Positions 10,385 to 20,018 of a stretch of DNA of 64,000 bases are shown piece by piece. The translations under genes were made by a program, and so were the position numbers. This DNA comes from an uncultured SAR116 cluster alpha proteobacterium. Lineage in GTDB: Bacteria > Pseudomonadota > Alphaproteobacteria > Puniceispirillales > GCA-002684695. The notes beneath the pieces were generated by a model that was not told the origin of the DNA, searched no databases, and saw only the letters and a program-made list of their open reading frames with translations. The first letter of the stretch is position 1; each line of letters opens with the position of its first letter. The stretch lies in the NCBI GenBank assembly GCA_902532475.1, contig CACAIE010000006.1, positions 1-64,000 on the forward strand, written 5' to 3'.

Positions 10385-11592
10385 TTTCTTAATGGAGGAG
10401 TAAGATTGCGTCTGCTTAGTTTGACAAAAGGTGCTTTAACAATAAAGGCTTTCTTCATCATTTTAAAATACTCTAATTCTCTTAAAACGTAAATTTCAAC
10501 CCATAAATTTGATTTAATTTTTTGCCCATATGGAAGCTTAAGGGTTGCTAGTGCAATACTTTTCTTTGCAGTTGGTGACCATGTTGCTGCTGTAATTATG
10601 CCCACTTCCAAATCTTTGTTATGATAAATTATTGCACCATCGGCTGGTTCTTTCCCATCTATTTCTAGGGCAACAAAGATAAATTTATTTTCATTATTTT
10701 CTCGAGCTTTTTGAATTGCAGCTTTGCCATTAAAGTACTGTTTTGTCATGTCAACCATCCATGACATTCCAATCTCATCGGGTTTTTTTGCTCTATTATT
10801 TCTCACCGCATGTTCACTAGTAATGAAATCAGAATTAGCTATTATAAACCCCGTTTCAATTCTAGCAATGTTCAAAGCATTAAATCCTATAGCTCTAATT
10901 CCTAAATCTTCACCAGCTTTCCAAAGATTATTCCAGACTGCAGTTGATAGTTTGTTAGGTAAAAAGATTTCATATCCCAGATCGCCAGTAAAACCAGTTC
11001 TAGAAATTAAAATATCATCAGTGACCTTAATCATTTCAAAGGGTTTTAGTTGATCAATAGATTGATACCCTGCATTAATTAAAACTGCAGCTGAAGTTGG
11101 TCCTTGAATAGAAAGACCTGCAATTAAATTTGTTTCTTCTAAAATTTCAACATTAAATCCTGATGAAGTATCGATAAACCAGGGTAAATGTCTTTCCTGA
11201 CAGCAAAGCCTAAAACTAGTATTATTAAATTTAAACAGCGTTCCATCATCCAAAACATTACCCTCGTCGTCACACCATATTGTATATTGAACGGTGTTAT
11301 TTTTTTGCTGGCCAACATTCCTTATCGTAAGCTTGTTTAAGAAGTCTTCTGTATCAGGTCCTGTTATTCTATATTTGATTAATGGCGAAATATCGAACAA
11401 GCTTGCTGTTGATCGAATAGCAAAATATTCAAGCTCTTGATCTTGAACTATACTAGCTGCTTTATATCCTGACCAATCATACCAATACCCTTGTGTCATC
11501 TCTTTAGAAAACATTTCGTAAAAAGGAGTTTTTAAAAGGGGTTGTTTAAAATTGTTTTTATTTTCTTTAAAGTTATTCTTCATAAGCTTCAT
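10381..11592 (-). CDS. Aminomethyltransferase (GcvT)-family protein
   Basis: GCV_T-like features: LFDISPLIKYRITGPDTEDFLNKL, GLSIQGPTSAAVL, ISRTGFTGDLGYEIFLP. Confidence 0.88.
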   Translation of the reverse strand: MKLMKNNFKENKNNFKQPLLKTPFYEMFSKEMTQGYWYDWSGYKAASIVQDQELEYFAIRSTASLFDISPLIKYRITGPDTEDFLNKLTIRNVGQQKNNTVQYTIWCDDEGNVLDDGTLFKFNNTSFRLCCQERHLPWFIDTSSGFNVEILEETNLIAGLSIQGPTSAAVLINAGYQSIDQLKPFEMIKVTDDILISRTGFTGDLGYEIFLPNKLSTAVWNNLWKAGEDLGIRAIGFNALNIARIETGFIIANSDFITSEHAVRNNRAKKPDEIGMSWMVDMTKQYFNGKAAIQKARENNENKFIFVALEIDGKEPADGAIIYHNKDLEVGIITAATWSPTAKKSIALATLKLPYGQKIKSNLWVEIYVLRELEYFKMMKKAFIVKAPFVKLSRRNLTPPLRK

Positions 11593-11595
11593 TGA

Positions 11596-13176
11596 TTAAT
11601 TGTTTATATCCTTAATAATCTGTTTTGCAGCATTAATCCCTGAGTTTCCGTTTATGCCACCTCCAGGATGTGTTCCAGAACCGCAGATATATAACCCAGA
11701 TAATGGAGTTTTGTAATTTGAGCATTTAAAAACTGGTCGTAATGAGTACATCCTGTCAATTTGAAGTTCACTATGGTGCCAATGACCTCCAGGAACATTG
11801 AAGGAATTTTCAATATCTTGGGGTGATAAGAATTGAGATGCTAAAATTGACTTTTTTATTCCAGGTGAGAAAGACTCTAACCTTGATAAAACATCATTTT
11901 GCAACTTTTCTCTAGATTTTTCCCAACCATTTTTTAAATTATAGGGTGTGTTTTGAATTATAATTGATGCTATTGCCGCACCATTTGGCGCAAGTGACTG
12001 ATCAAAACGATTTGGAAATACTAATTCAAAGTTTGGATCAGTTGGAAGTTCTTGGTACTTTGAAGGGTTAAAGTTTTTTTCTACATGTTCAATAGAGGGA
12101 GCATAGACTATTCTGGATGACAGTTGATTTTCATCAAGGCCTTCAAAAACAGGTATCCTATCAAGTGCTAGATTTAGTTTTGAAACATTTCCATGGTAAC
12201 GGAGAGATTTTAACTCTCTAATAAAGCCAGTATCTAATCTTTTGGTGCCAATAAGCTCTAAAAATGTTAATATAGGGCTAACTGAAGAAAGCACAATTCT
12301 TGATTTATATTCATTTCCTTCCTTAGTTATAACGCCATCTATTTTTCCATCTTTAATAATAAAATTTTTTACTGTTTGACTGAATAAAGTTGTTACACCA
12401 GAACTTTCAACAGATGCATAAAAGGATTTTATTAATTGTTCCATGCCACCAACAGGGAAAATTTGTACACCTTGTTGACCGTTAAATTCACCTGAAAATC
12501 TGTATAATAATCCCATTAAAGATGTTGGAGATCTAGGGCCAAGACGAATTCCCAAAGTTGAATCAAAAGAGACTATTCCCGATAAAAGATCACTTTCAAT
12601 TTCCTCTTCTAGAACGTCAGCAACACACATTAATATCATTCTGAAAAATTCTTGAAACTCCTCTTTCCCTTGAAGCCGTAAATCCAAGCCTGCTTTAATA
12701 AATTTTAACTTTCCAAGAAATGAAATGTTTTCTTGATTGATAGGGGTATTACTAATAAATCGTTTTAATAAATTAGCTTGATTAAATAATCGCTTTCTAA
12801 GTTTCAGCCAACTATGATTATCCTCTGAATTGATACCTTCAACATTAGAGCCATATTCCCCATTTAAAAATACATGATTATGATTTTGATCAATCGAAAT
12901 AGAAGGAATGATTTTATTTTTTATTTCTAGCCCATGATCAAATAAATCTAATTCTTTTATAACCTTAGAGCTCAAATGATTGATTAAATGAGGAAGAGTG
13001 GCAGTATTATACCCTTTAAAAATTTCATTTGAAACAGCCATTCCACCGGGTTTGGAAGAAGACTCTAATAAAAGAACTTTTCTGCCACTTTTAGAAAGTT
13101 TTACCGCTGCAGCCATTCCATTATGACCTGCACCAACAATAATTACATCATATGACTTCATAGGCACTTCTTGCAT
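11596..13176 (-). CDS. FAD-dependent, phytoene-desaturase-like oxidoreductase
   Basis: YDVIIVGAGHNGMAAAVKLSKSGRKVLLLE; C-terminal GLYICGSGTHPGGGINGNSGINAA. Confidence 0.88.
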   Translation of the reverse strand: MQEVPMKSYDVIIVGAGHNGMAAAVKLSKSGRKVLLLESSSKPGGMAVSNEIFKGYNTATLPHLINHLSSKVIKELDLFDHGLEIKNKIIPSISIDQNHNHVFLNGEYGSNVEGINSEDNHSWLKLRKRLFNQANLLKRFISNTPINQENISFLGKLKFIKAGLDLRLQGKEEFQEFFRMILMCVADVLEEEIESDLLSGIVSFDSTLGIRLGPRSPTSLMGLLYRFSGEFNGQQGVQIFPVGGMEQLIKSFYASVESSGVTTLFSQTVKNFIIKDGKIDGVITKEGNEYKSRIVLSSVSPILTFLELIGTKRLDTGFIRELKSLRYHGNVSKLNLALDRIPVFEGLDENQLSSRIVYAPSIEHVEKNFNPSKYQELPTDPNFELVFPNRFDQSLAPNGAAIASIIIQNTPYNLKNGWEKSREKLQNDVLSRLESFSPGIKKSILASQFLSPQDIENSFNVPGGHWHHSELQIDRMYSLRPVFKCSNYKTPLSGLYICGSGTHPGGGINGNSGINAAKQIIKDINN

Positions 13177-14770
13177 GTTTGGTTGGCTTCTTGAGGTCTC
13201 TTAAGATTTCTATAGCTGCGTTTCTTCCGGGAGCCCCCATTACTCCACCACCTGGGTGAGTTGAAGAACCACAAATATATAATCCGCTTACAGGGCTTCT
13301 GTATTGAGCATATCCTGGGATAGGTCGATTAAAAAGAAGCTGGTCAAAAGTAAGTTCACCTTGAAAGATATTACCTTCAGTTAATCCTACTTCATTTTCT
13401 AATTCTTTTGGTGTTCGGATTTCCATGTGTATAATCTTTTCTCTGAAACTAGGAGAATATTCTTCTATTTGTTTAACAACAGTTTCACCAAACGCCTCTT
13501 TGTTAGCTTCAGTCCAATCATTTCCATAAACTTTTGGAGGGCAATATTGAACAAAGCAGCTCATAAAATGCTTTCCAGGAGGTGCCATTGTAGGGTCAGT
13601 GGTAGTGGGTATCATCATATCAAGAAAAGGGTCTTTGGACCAGGTTCCGTTTTTCCAATCATCGTATGCTCTTTCCATTCTCTCTATGCTATCTGTAAAG
13701 TGGATATCACCCTTTAGGCAAGGATCACCTTTTGGTACCGCTGGAAATTCTGGCATACTATCGAGACCAATATTAACTTTTCCTGAGGAACCCCGTATTT
13801 TAAAATTTTTAACTTTATTTATAAACTTTTTTGGTAGATTTTTTTCATTAACTAATTTTAGAAAGGTTCTTTTGACATCTGCATTTGAAATTATCGTGGA
13901 TGAATAATATTCATTACCGTTTTTAAGGGCAACACCTTTAGCAGAATTATTGTTAACTAATACGTTTGTGACCTCAGACTCAGTTATAATTGTGCCTCCA
14001 AGAGATTTAAAAGAGGATGATAGAGCTTGTGTTATTGCTCCCATTCCTCCTCTTGCATATCCCCATGAACCAATTGAACCATCTACTTCACCCATATAAT
14101 GATGAAGTAGAACATAGGCTGTTCCTGGCGACATTGGTCCTAGTGCAGTGCCAATTATACCTGAGACTGCTAACGATGCTTTTATCACATCATTTTCAAA
14201 GTATTCGTCTAAATAATCTGAAATTGACATGGTCCAAAATCTAATTGTTTCTGCCATTTGATTTGGTGTAAGTTCATTAAACTTTTTAATTAAATAAAAA
14301 ATCTCAGAAATATCTTTTAACTTAAAGCTAGCTGGGTCAGGTGCAGTCCTCATTAATAGTGGTTGAATAAACCGACATTGCCTAGTTACATCTCTAGAAT
14401 ACCTTTCGTAAGCCTCACTGTCTTTGTTGCTAAACCTTGCCATTTCACGCCTTTTTGAATGGTAGTTTCTATAAGATGCTAAGTAGTCTCCATTTTTGGT
14501 GAAAACAGTGCCTCCTTCAATGCCTATGATTTGAAGTCCATGCTTAGGAAGTTCTAAATCACGCATAATTTCTGGTCTGAACAAACTGCAGACATATGAA
14601 CAATTTGAATATAGAATGTTTGGAGTAAGTTCTCTACTTACTGCTGCTCCACCAATCCAATCATTTTTTTCTAACACTAAAACGTTTAGGCCAGCTTTTT
14701 GTAAGTAGCATGCACTCACAAGACCATTGTGGCCGGCACCGATAATAATAGCGTCAAATTTTTGAGTCAT
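13148..14770 (-). CDS. FAD-dependent, phytoene-desaturase-like oxidoreductase (paralogue of the downstream gene)
   Basis: FDAIIIGAGHNGLVSACYLQKAGLNVLVLEKNDWIGGAA; GLYICGSSTHPGGGVMGAPGRNAA. Confidence 0.88.
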   Translation of the reverse strand: MTQKFDAIIIGAGHNGLVSACYLQKAGLNVLVLEKNDWIGGAAVSRELTPNILYSNCSYVCSLFRPEIMRDLELPKHGLQIIGIEGGTVFTKNGDYLASYRNYHSKRREMARFSNKDSEAYERYSRDVTRQCRFIQPLLMRTAPDPASFKLKDISEIFYLIKKFNELTPNQMAETIRFWTMSISDYLDEYFENDVIKASLAVSGIIGTALGPMSPGTAYVLLHHYMGEVDGSIGSWGYARGGMGAITQALSSSFKSLGGTIITESEVTNVLVNNNSAKGVALKNGNEYYSSTIISNADVKRTFLKLVNEKNLPKKFINKVKNFKIRGSSGKVNIGLDSMPEFPAVPKGDPCLKGDIHFTDSIERMERAYDDWKNGTWSKDPFLDMMIPTTTDPTMAPPGKHFMSCFVQYCPPKVYGNDWTEANKEAFGETVVKQIEEYSPSFREKIIHMEIRTPKELENEVGLTEGNIFQGELTFDQLLFNRPIPGYAQYRSPVSGLYICGSSTHPGGGVMGAPGRNAAIEILRDLKKPTKHARSAYEVI

Positions 14771-14903
14771 AATCTTATTTTATTACTAATTTATATAATT
14801 TTAAAGAACTTGATAATATGAATTTTATTAAGAAACACTTGATAATATTTTGTATATCGTGAAAGATCTAATAATTAAAGTTTTAATTGAGAGGAAAATA
14901 ATA

Positions 14904-15965
14904 ATGAAACTAATAAAGAATTTATTAATTGGTCCTTTTGTGGGACTAGCTTTTTTGATTAGTTTTTCTCTAAGTTCTAACGCAGCTGATAGTGAATTAG
15001 TTGTTTTTGACTGGGGAGGATACGAAGACCCGGGTTTCTTTCAAGCCTATGTTGAAAAATATGGCGATAGCCCAACATATTCCTTCTTTTCTGATGAAGA
15101 GGAAGCATTTCAAAAAGTACGTGCAGGCTTTCGCGCCGATTTGGGACATCCTTGCTCGCAATCAGTTGTTAAATGGAGAAATGCTGGCATCATAGTACCT
15201 ATCGATACTTCTCGCCTTAAAAATTGGGACAAGGTAATGCCTAATTTTGCAAATATGGAAGGTTGGAATGTTGATGGAAAACAATGGGCTGTTCCAATTG
15301 ATTGGGGTGCAACTGCCTTGACTTATAATACTGAAGAAGTAAGTGCCGATGAGGCTTCTTCTCTTTATGTTTTCGCAGATCCAAAATTTCAAGGCCGTGT
15401 ATCATTAGTAGATAATGTTGATGATGCTTACGCTTTAGGTTTTCTAGCTGCCGGTATAAGAGATTGGAATAAATCAACAGATGCAGACTTTAAAAAAGCT
15501 TCCGCTTTTTTACGGGAAGTACATAAAAATGTTCGAACTTATCATGCAGACGGTGCAGAAGGTGCTGAGCTAATGAAAACCGGTGAAATCTTACTAGAAT
15601 GGACCTGGAATGAAGTTGCAGCAACTTTAGGCTGGGACGGACTTCCTGTTGCAATGAACCGAGATACTAAAGAAGGATCTTCAACTTGGGTTTGTGGATA
15701 CACTATGATGAAAGATGCTCCTGGTTCAGAACAGAAGGCTTATGATTTTCTTGATGCATGGCTGGATGACTCATCCGCTGAATACATTCTTACAGAGTGG
15801 GGTTATGGCCATTCAAATGGTAAAGTAATGGATGCAATTGGCGAGGAGAATGGGTTTGGATCTCTAGAAAGCTATGCTGCCAACACTTTATGGCAATCAC
15901 CTACTGATCCAGCATTGCGTGAAAAAATGATTAAAGAATGGGAACTAATTAAAAGTGGATTTTAA
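14904..15965 (+). CDS. PotD-like ABC transporter substrate-binding protein (start moved to MKLIKN)
   Basis: Signal peptide; VFDWGGYEDPGFFQAYVEKYGDSPTYSFFSDEEEAFQKVRAGF; Shine-Dalgarno GAGAGG upstream of ATG 14904. Confidence 0.85.
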   Translation: MKLIKNLLIGPFVGLAFLISFSLSSNAADSELVVFDWGGYEDPGFFQAYVEKYGDSPTYSFFSDEEEAFQKVRAGFRADLGHPCSQSVVKWRNAGIIVPIDTSRLKNWDKVMPNFANMEGWNVDGKQWAVPIDWGATALTYNTEEVSADEASSLYVFADPKFQGRVSLVDNVDDAYALGFLAAGIRDWNKSTDADFKKASAFLREVHKNVRTYHADGAEGAELMKTGEILLEWTWNEVAATLGWDGLPVAMNRDTKEGSSTWVCGYTMMKDAPGSEQKAYDFLDAWLDDSSAEYILTEWGYGHSNGKVMDAIGEENGFGSLESYAANTLWQSPTDPALREKMIKEWELIKSGF

Positions 15966-15988
15966 TTAGTTTTCAAGTTACCTTTATC

Positions 15989-16020
15989 AATTCAGAGGCG
16001 ATTTTTATCGCCTCTGAATT
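15989..16020. terminator. Bidirectional Rho-independent terminator between convergent genes
   Basis: AATTCAGAGGCGAT-TTTT-ATCGCCTCTGAATT 14-bp perfect stem. Confidence 0.8.
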
Positions 16021-17102
16021 TAATCCAAAAATCCAACTAGACTGTTGACATCCATTTTGAGTTTAACGGTTTCTCCAATTTTATAATCCATTTGACCAAA
16101 TGAATTCTGAGCTGAGACACTTAATGCTTTGGCGTTTGAGCCACATTCAATTTTGTAGTAGGTTGTTACGCCAAAATAAGAAATATCCGTTATTTTTCCA
16201 GAAATTAAACCTTTAGAGTCAGAATTCTTTGTAATAATTGAAATCATTTCTGGTCTAATACCGATAATGATTTTGTTATTTGATAACTTTCCAGAAACTT
16301 GGTTCTTTGGTATAAAAATGTCCCCCAAGATTTTACTTTTAACCTTAAGACCATCCTTTGTTTCTAAGGCTTTCTCATTTATAAAATTCATGTCACCAAT
16401 AAATGAAGCAACTCTTTGAGAGGCAGGTCTTTCATATAGCTTTCTTGGCGAGTCAACTTGTTCAACCTCTCCATCAAACATGACTGCCACTTTATCGCTC
16501 ATAGTAAGAGCTTCTTCCTGATCATGTGTCACTAAAATAAAAGTTATTCCTACCGCTCTTTGTAAATGTCGAAGTTCCAATTGCATTTGTTCACGGAGTT
16601 TTTTGTCCAAAGCAGATAAAGGTTCATCAAGCAACAGTACTTTTGGCTTAAGAATTAGAGCTCTAGCTAATGCAACACGTTGTTTTTGCCCTCCGGATAA
16701 TGCATTTGCTGATCTTTGGTTTAAGCCCGTCAAACCAACAAGTTCAAGAACCTGACTTATCATTTCATCTTTTTCAGCTTTTGAAAGATTTTTTTTACGT
16801 AAACCGTATGAAACATTTTGTTCTACATTAAGATGAGGGAAAATCGCATAATTCTGAAAAACCATATTTGTAGGCCTTAAGTTTGGTTCGACGCCGTCCA
16901 TAGATTTATTATCAATCAGGATTTTGCCAGAGTTTGGAATTTCAAATCCTGCAATCAGTCTTAATAGTGTTGTCTTCCCACAACCTGAAGGACCTAATAA
17001 CGAGAAAAACTTTCCTTGATCTATCTCTAATGAAACCCCTTTTACTGCGTTTACTTCTCCAAAGCTCTTACTAACATTTTGTACTTGCACTAAATTATTC
17101 AT
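16020..17102 (-). CDS. PotA-like ABC transporter ATP-binding protein
   Basis: Walker [33 protein letters not shown], Walker B; C-terminal TOBE domain. Confidence 0.92.
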   Translation of the reverse strand: MNNLVQVQNVSKSFGEVNAVKGVSLEIDQGKFFSLLGPSGCGKTTLLRLIAGFEIPNSGKILIDNKSMDGVEPNLRPTNMVFQNYAIFPHLNVEQNVSYGLRKKNLSKAEKDEMISQVLELVGLTGLNQRSANALSGGQKQRVALARALILKPKVLLLDEPLSALDKKLREQMQLELRHLQRAVGITFILVTHDQEEALTMSDKVAVMFDGEVEQVDSPRKLYERPASQRVASFIGDMNFINEKALETKDGLKVKSKILGDIFIPKNQVSGKLSNNKIIIGIRPEMISIITKNSDSKGLISGKITDISYFGVTTYYKIECGSNAKALSVSAQNSFGQMDYKIGETVKLKMDVNSLVGFLD

Positions 17103-17126
17103 TTTTATTTATCCCTATTGTTTCAT

Positions 17127-17924
17127 TTACAAAACAGAACTTCGAGAGTTTACGGCTCTTCTTCTGAAATACTCGCTTAAAGAAAGCAAAATAAAAGAAG
17201 TGACCAAAAGAAGAGTGCCCAAGGCCATAGTAGTAGGTAATTTTTTTGGAAATCGGAATTGTGCCCATATATACACTGGCAAAGTTGTATCAGTACCAGT
17301 TAAAAAGAAAGCAATGATAAATTCATCTAATGATAATGTGAAACCAATCAATAAGCTTGCCATTATTCCTGGAAAAACAAGGGGTAAAATTATTCTGTAA
17401 AACGTACCAAATTGATTTTCTCCTAGGTCCATTGAGGCTTCTTCCAAGCTGATATCTAAGTTATTAAAGGCAGAGTTCATAATTAAAATTGAGAATGGCA
17501 TAATTAACAATGTATGACCAAGAACAACACTCCAAAGATTAAGTGATAAGCCTAACTGCATCAGTACAATTAAAAGAGCCACCCCTACAATTATTTCAGG
17601 TAAAACAAGAGGGGCTAAAATAAATGTTAAAGAAATTTGTTTTCCAGTAAAATCGTATCTTGTTGCGGACCTTGAGGCCAGAATGCCCAAAATGGTAGCG
17701 AGTACACTTGAAGATACCGCTACAATGAGAGAATTTCTTAATGCTTCATGTAAGGTGCTCTGGTGCAAAAGGGTTTCGAACCAATGAAAAGTAAACCCAG
17801 TTAGCGGAAACGCAATGATTTGACTTGAATTAAAAGAAAAGATTGGTAATAGCAAAGCCGGAGCATATAAAAAAATAAGATATGTGAAAGCAAAAAATTT
17901 TAGATATTTAGAAGATCTTGTCAA
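17127..17924 (-). CDS. PotC-like ABC transporter permease
   Basis: EEASMDLGENQFGTFYRIILPLVFPG EAA loop; multi-TM. Confidence 0.9.
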   Translation of the reverse strand: MTRSSKYLKFFAFTYLIFLYAPALLLPIFSFNSSQIIAFPLTGFTFHWFETLLHQSTLHEALRNSLIVAVSSSVLATILGILASRSATRYDFTGKQISLTFILAPLVLPEIIVGVALLIVLMQLGLSLNLWSVVLGHTLLIMPFSILIMNSAFNNLDISLEEASMDLGENQFGTFYRIILPLVFPGIMASLLIGFTLSLDEFIIAFFLTGTDTTLPVYIWAQFRFPKKLPTTMALGTLLLVTSFILLSLSEYFRRRAVNSRSSVL

Positions 17925-17925
17925 T

Positions 17926-18789
17926 CTAGTATCTCCTCAAATATTTTTTATTAAATAACACGAAGACAATTGAAATAAACGCCACAATCATTAATGAAGA
18001 AGCAGATAAGGCAGCAGCAAGTGGAGCATTATTAGCTTTTGAAAATTGAACTTGTATCATGTTTGCTATCATCAGCCCGTCAGTACCTCCAACTAGCTTT
18101 GGTGTAATATAATCTCCAACTGTAGGAATAAAAATTATCAAAGCAGCTCCCACAACGCCTGGTGCTGAAAGTGGTAAAATGACCCTAAAAAATTGATGAA
18201 ATGGGCCATCCCCCAAGTCTCTGCTAGCTTCTAACAATGATCGATCAATTTTCTCCAGTGAAACAAAAATAGGTAAAATGGCAAAAGGTGCCCATCCATG
18301 AGTTAATGCTATCACAACAGCATTAGCGTTATATAGGATGAATGTCACAGGCTCGGTAATCATTTCCAACCATAATAGCAATGAATTGAAAACTCCATTA
18401 TAACCCAATATTACTTTCCAGAGGAACATACGAAGTAAATAACTAGTCCAAAAGGGGATTGTGATTAAAAACAACCATAGTGCCTTTCTTTCACCCCCGT
18501 GAAAGGAGATAAAATATGCCATTGGATAAGCAAGCAGAACGGTAAAAAATGTAACCGTAAGTGATATGATAAGTGATCTCTGAAAAAGCAATTGATAAAC
18601 GGGTTGTGTTGCTGCTTCTATATAATTATTAAGAGTAAAAGTTTTATCCAGAACAAGATAATCCTGCGTCCAGAAACTCAATAAAAACATCATAGTTAAT
18701 GGAGCAGCCAACAAAAGAAGGCTGAAAATAAAAGGAATAGATAATAGCCGCCAGCCTTTTTTGGTTTCTGTTCTAATTGCGAAAATCAA
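17926..18789 (-). CDS. PotB-like ABC transporter permease
   Basis: LLEASRDLGDGPFHQFFRVILPLSAPG EAA loop; multi-TM. Confidence 0.9.
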   Translation of the reverse strand: MIFAIRTETKKGWRLLSIPFIFSLLLLAAPLTMMFLLSFWTQDYLVLDKTFTLNNYIEAATQPVYQLLFQRSLIISLTVTFFTVLLAYPMAYFISFHGGERKALWLFLITIPFWTSYLLRMFLWKVILGYNGVFNSLLLWLEMITEPVTFILYNANAVVIALTHGWAPFAILPIFVSLEKIDRSLLEASRDLGDGPFHQFFRVILPLSAPGVVGAALIIFIPTVGDYITPKLVGGTDGLMIANMIQVQFSKANNAPLAAALSASSLMIVAFISIVFVLFNKKYLRRY

Positions 18790-19988
18790 AACTTAGCCTT
18801 CATCTCTTTGTTTAAATTATAGACTGTATTTGTATCTGGTTCTTTATTTAAACTCAAAATAGGAATGATTTTTCGTAAATGGTCATGATGTGATTTAATG
18901 CCATATTCTAAGTCTGATAGAAAAAAACCTTCAAATGATTTAGCCTCCATAGCTTCATTAGACCAAATGGTTAGTTGAACATCTTCATCAATTGCATGTT
19001 GATCAATTCTATTGCTAAGATACCTAGCTAATTTTTGTTTTCTATTTTCTTTTTTATGTCGGTAAATAGCGCCTCTCAATAAAGTTAATTTAGTAGAAAT
19101 AGGAAACTCTTGGTAAAACTGAACTAATTCAGGAGTAACAGCTATTACAGCATTAGGAAAAATTCCGAAGTAGTTCCATGACTTATGAAGTTTTTTAGGC
19201 AAATGCTTAGCAGGAGTAGAAAGATTTTTGTAATTTCTTACACTCCAGTATCGCCCAGCCTTTCCAGAAAACTTTGCATGTGTTTTAGAAGTTCCGTTTA
19301 CAAAAGGTTCATCAAAATAGTTATTGCCATATAAGTCTTGTAATGAAGGGTGTGCCATAGGAACATGGTAGCCTTCATTATCTACATCCCTAACTGACTT
19401 CCAGTTAACATTTGAAGTTTGTGTCCAAATATCACCTGCAGGGACCATTTCCTCAATTTTGTAATAAGATAACTCCTCTTCAAAAGGCATCATAAGTTCT
19501 TTTACAGATGGCTGAGGACCCTTATTTAGTCTAACAAAAACAAATCCATTCCATATTTCGCAGTCTAGCCTTTTGAGCCCAAATTTATTTTTATCTAGTT
19601 TAGGAAAAGAACTGGGTTTAGCAGGGCCTCTTAATGAGCCATCAAAATTGTATACCCAACCATGAAATGGACAGACAATTGCAGAGCATTTCCCTTTTCT
19701 ATCAGCAACTACTCTTGAACCTCTATGTCTGCAAAGATTATTAAACGCGCGTATTACTTTTTTATCGTCTCTAAGTATTAATATTCTCTCTTTGCATATA
19801 TCAAAAGTGATGTATTCCCCTATAGAACTTACATCTGACTGATGACAGATTAGTTGCCAATGACTATAAAATAGGCTTTCTTTTTCTATTTCTAATAATT
19901 CTGAATTGTGATAGCTCCAACTTGGAAGCCCAGTTCTATCCCATACTTTCGGGACAGAAATATCTCTAGGAACATTTAGTTTATTCAT
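18786..19988 (-). CDS. Rieske aromatic-ring-hydroxylating-type oxygenase, alpha subunit
   Basis: Rieske CRHRG...CPFHGW; mononuclear Fe motif DVDNEGYHVPMAHP. Confidence 0.92.
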   Translation of the reverse strand: MNKLNVPRDISVPKVWDRTGLPSWSYHNSELLEIEKESLFYSHWQLICHQSDVSSIGEYITFDICKERILILRDDKKVIRAFNNLCRHRGSRVVADRKGKCSAIVCPFHGWVYNFDGSLRGPAKPSSFPKLDKNKFGLKRLDCEIWNGFVFVRLNKGPQPSVKELMMPFEEELSYYKIEEMVPAGDIWTQTSNVNWKSVRDVDNEGYHVPMAHPSLQDLYGNNYFDEPFVNGTSKTHAKFSGKAGRYWSVRNYKNLSTPAKHLPKKLHKSWNYFGIFPNAVIAVTPELVQFYQEFPISTKLTLLRGAIYRHKKENRKQKLARYLSNRIDQHAIDEDVQLTIWSNEAMEAKSFEGFFLSDLEYGIKSHHDHLRKIIPILSLNKEPDTNTVYNLNKEMKAKF

Positions 19989-20018
19989 TGTTAAAAAATC
20001 TCTGTGAAGCCAATTTAA

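Noticed and set aside
10724-11053. 109-aa plus-strand ORF inside the GcvT-like gene
   Set aside because: Antisense to a clear coding frame with no recognisable domain.
13427-14244. Three plus-strand ORFs (96, 102, 75 aa) inside the second FAD oxidoreductase
   Set aside because: Antisense and mutually overlapping; the minus-strand gene has full family motifs.
15001-15477. Alternative-frame and antisense ORFs inside the PotD-like gene
   Set aside because: Contained within a well-supported SBP frame with signal peptide and SD.
16020-17102. Second polyamine system name (potA) as firm gene symbol
   Set aside because: PotA-like sequence alone does not fix substrate; the neighbouring genes suggest another amine, so no symbol was assigned.
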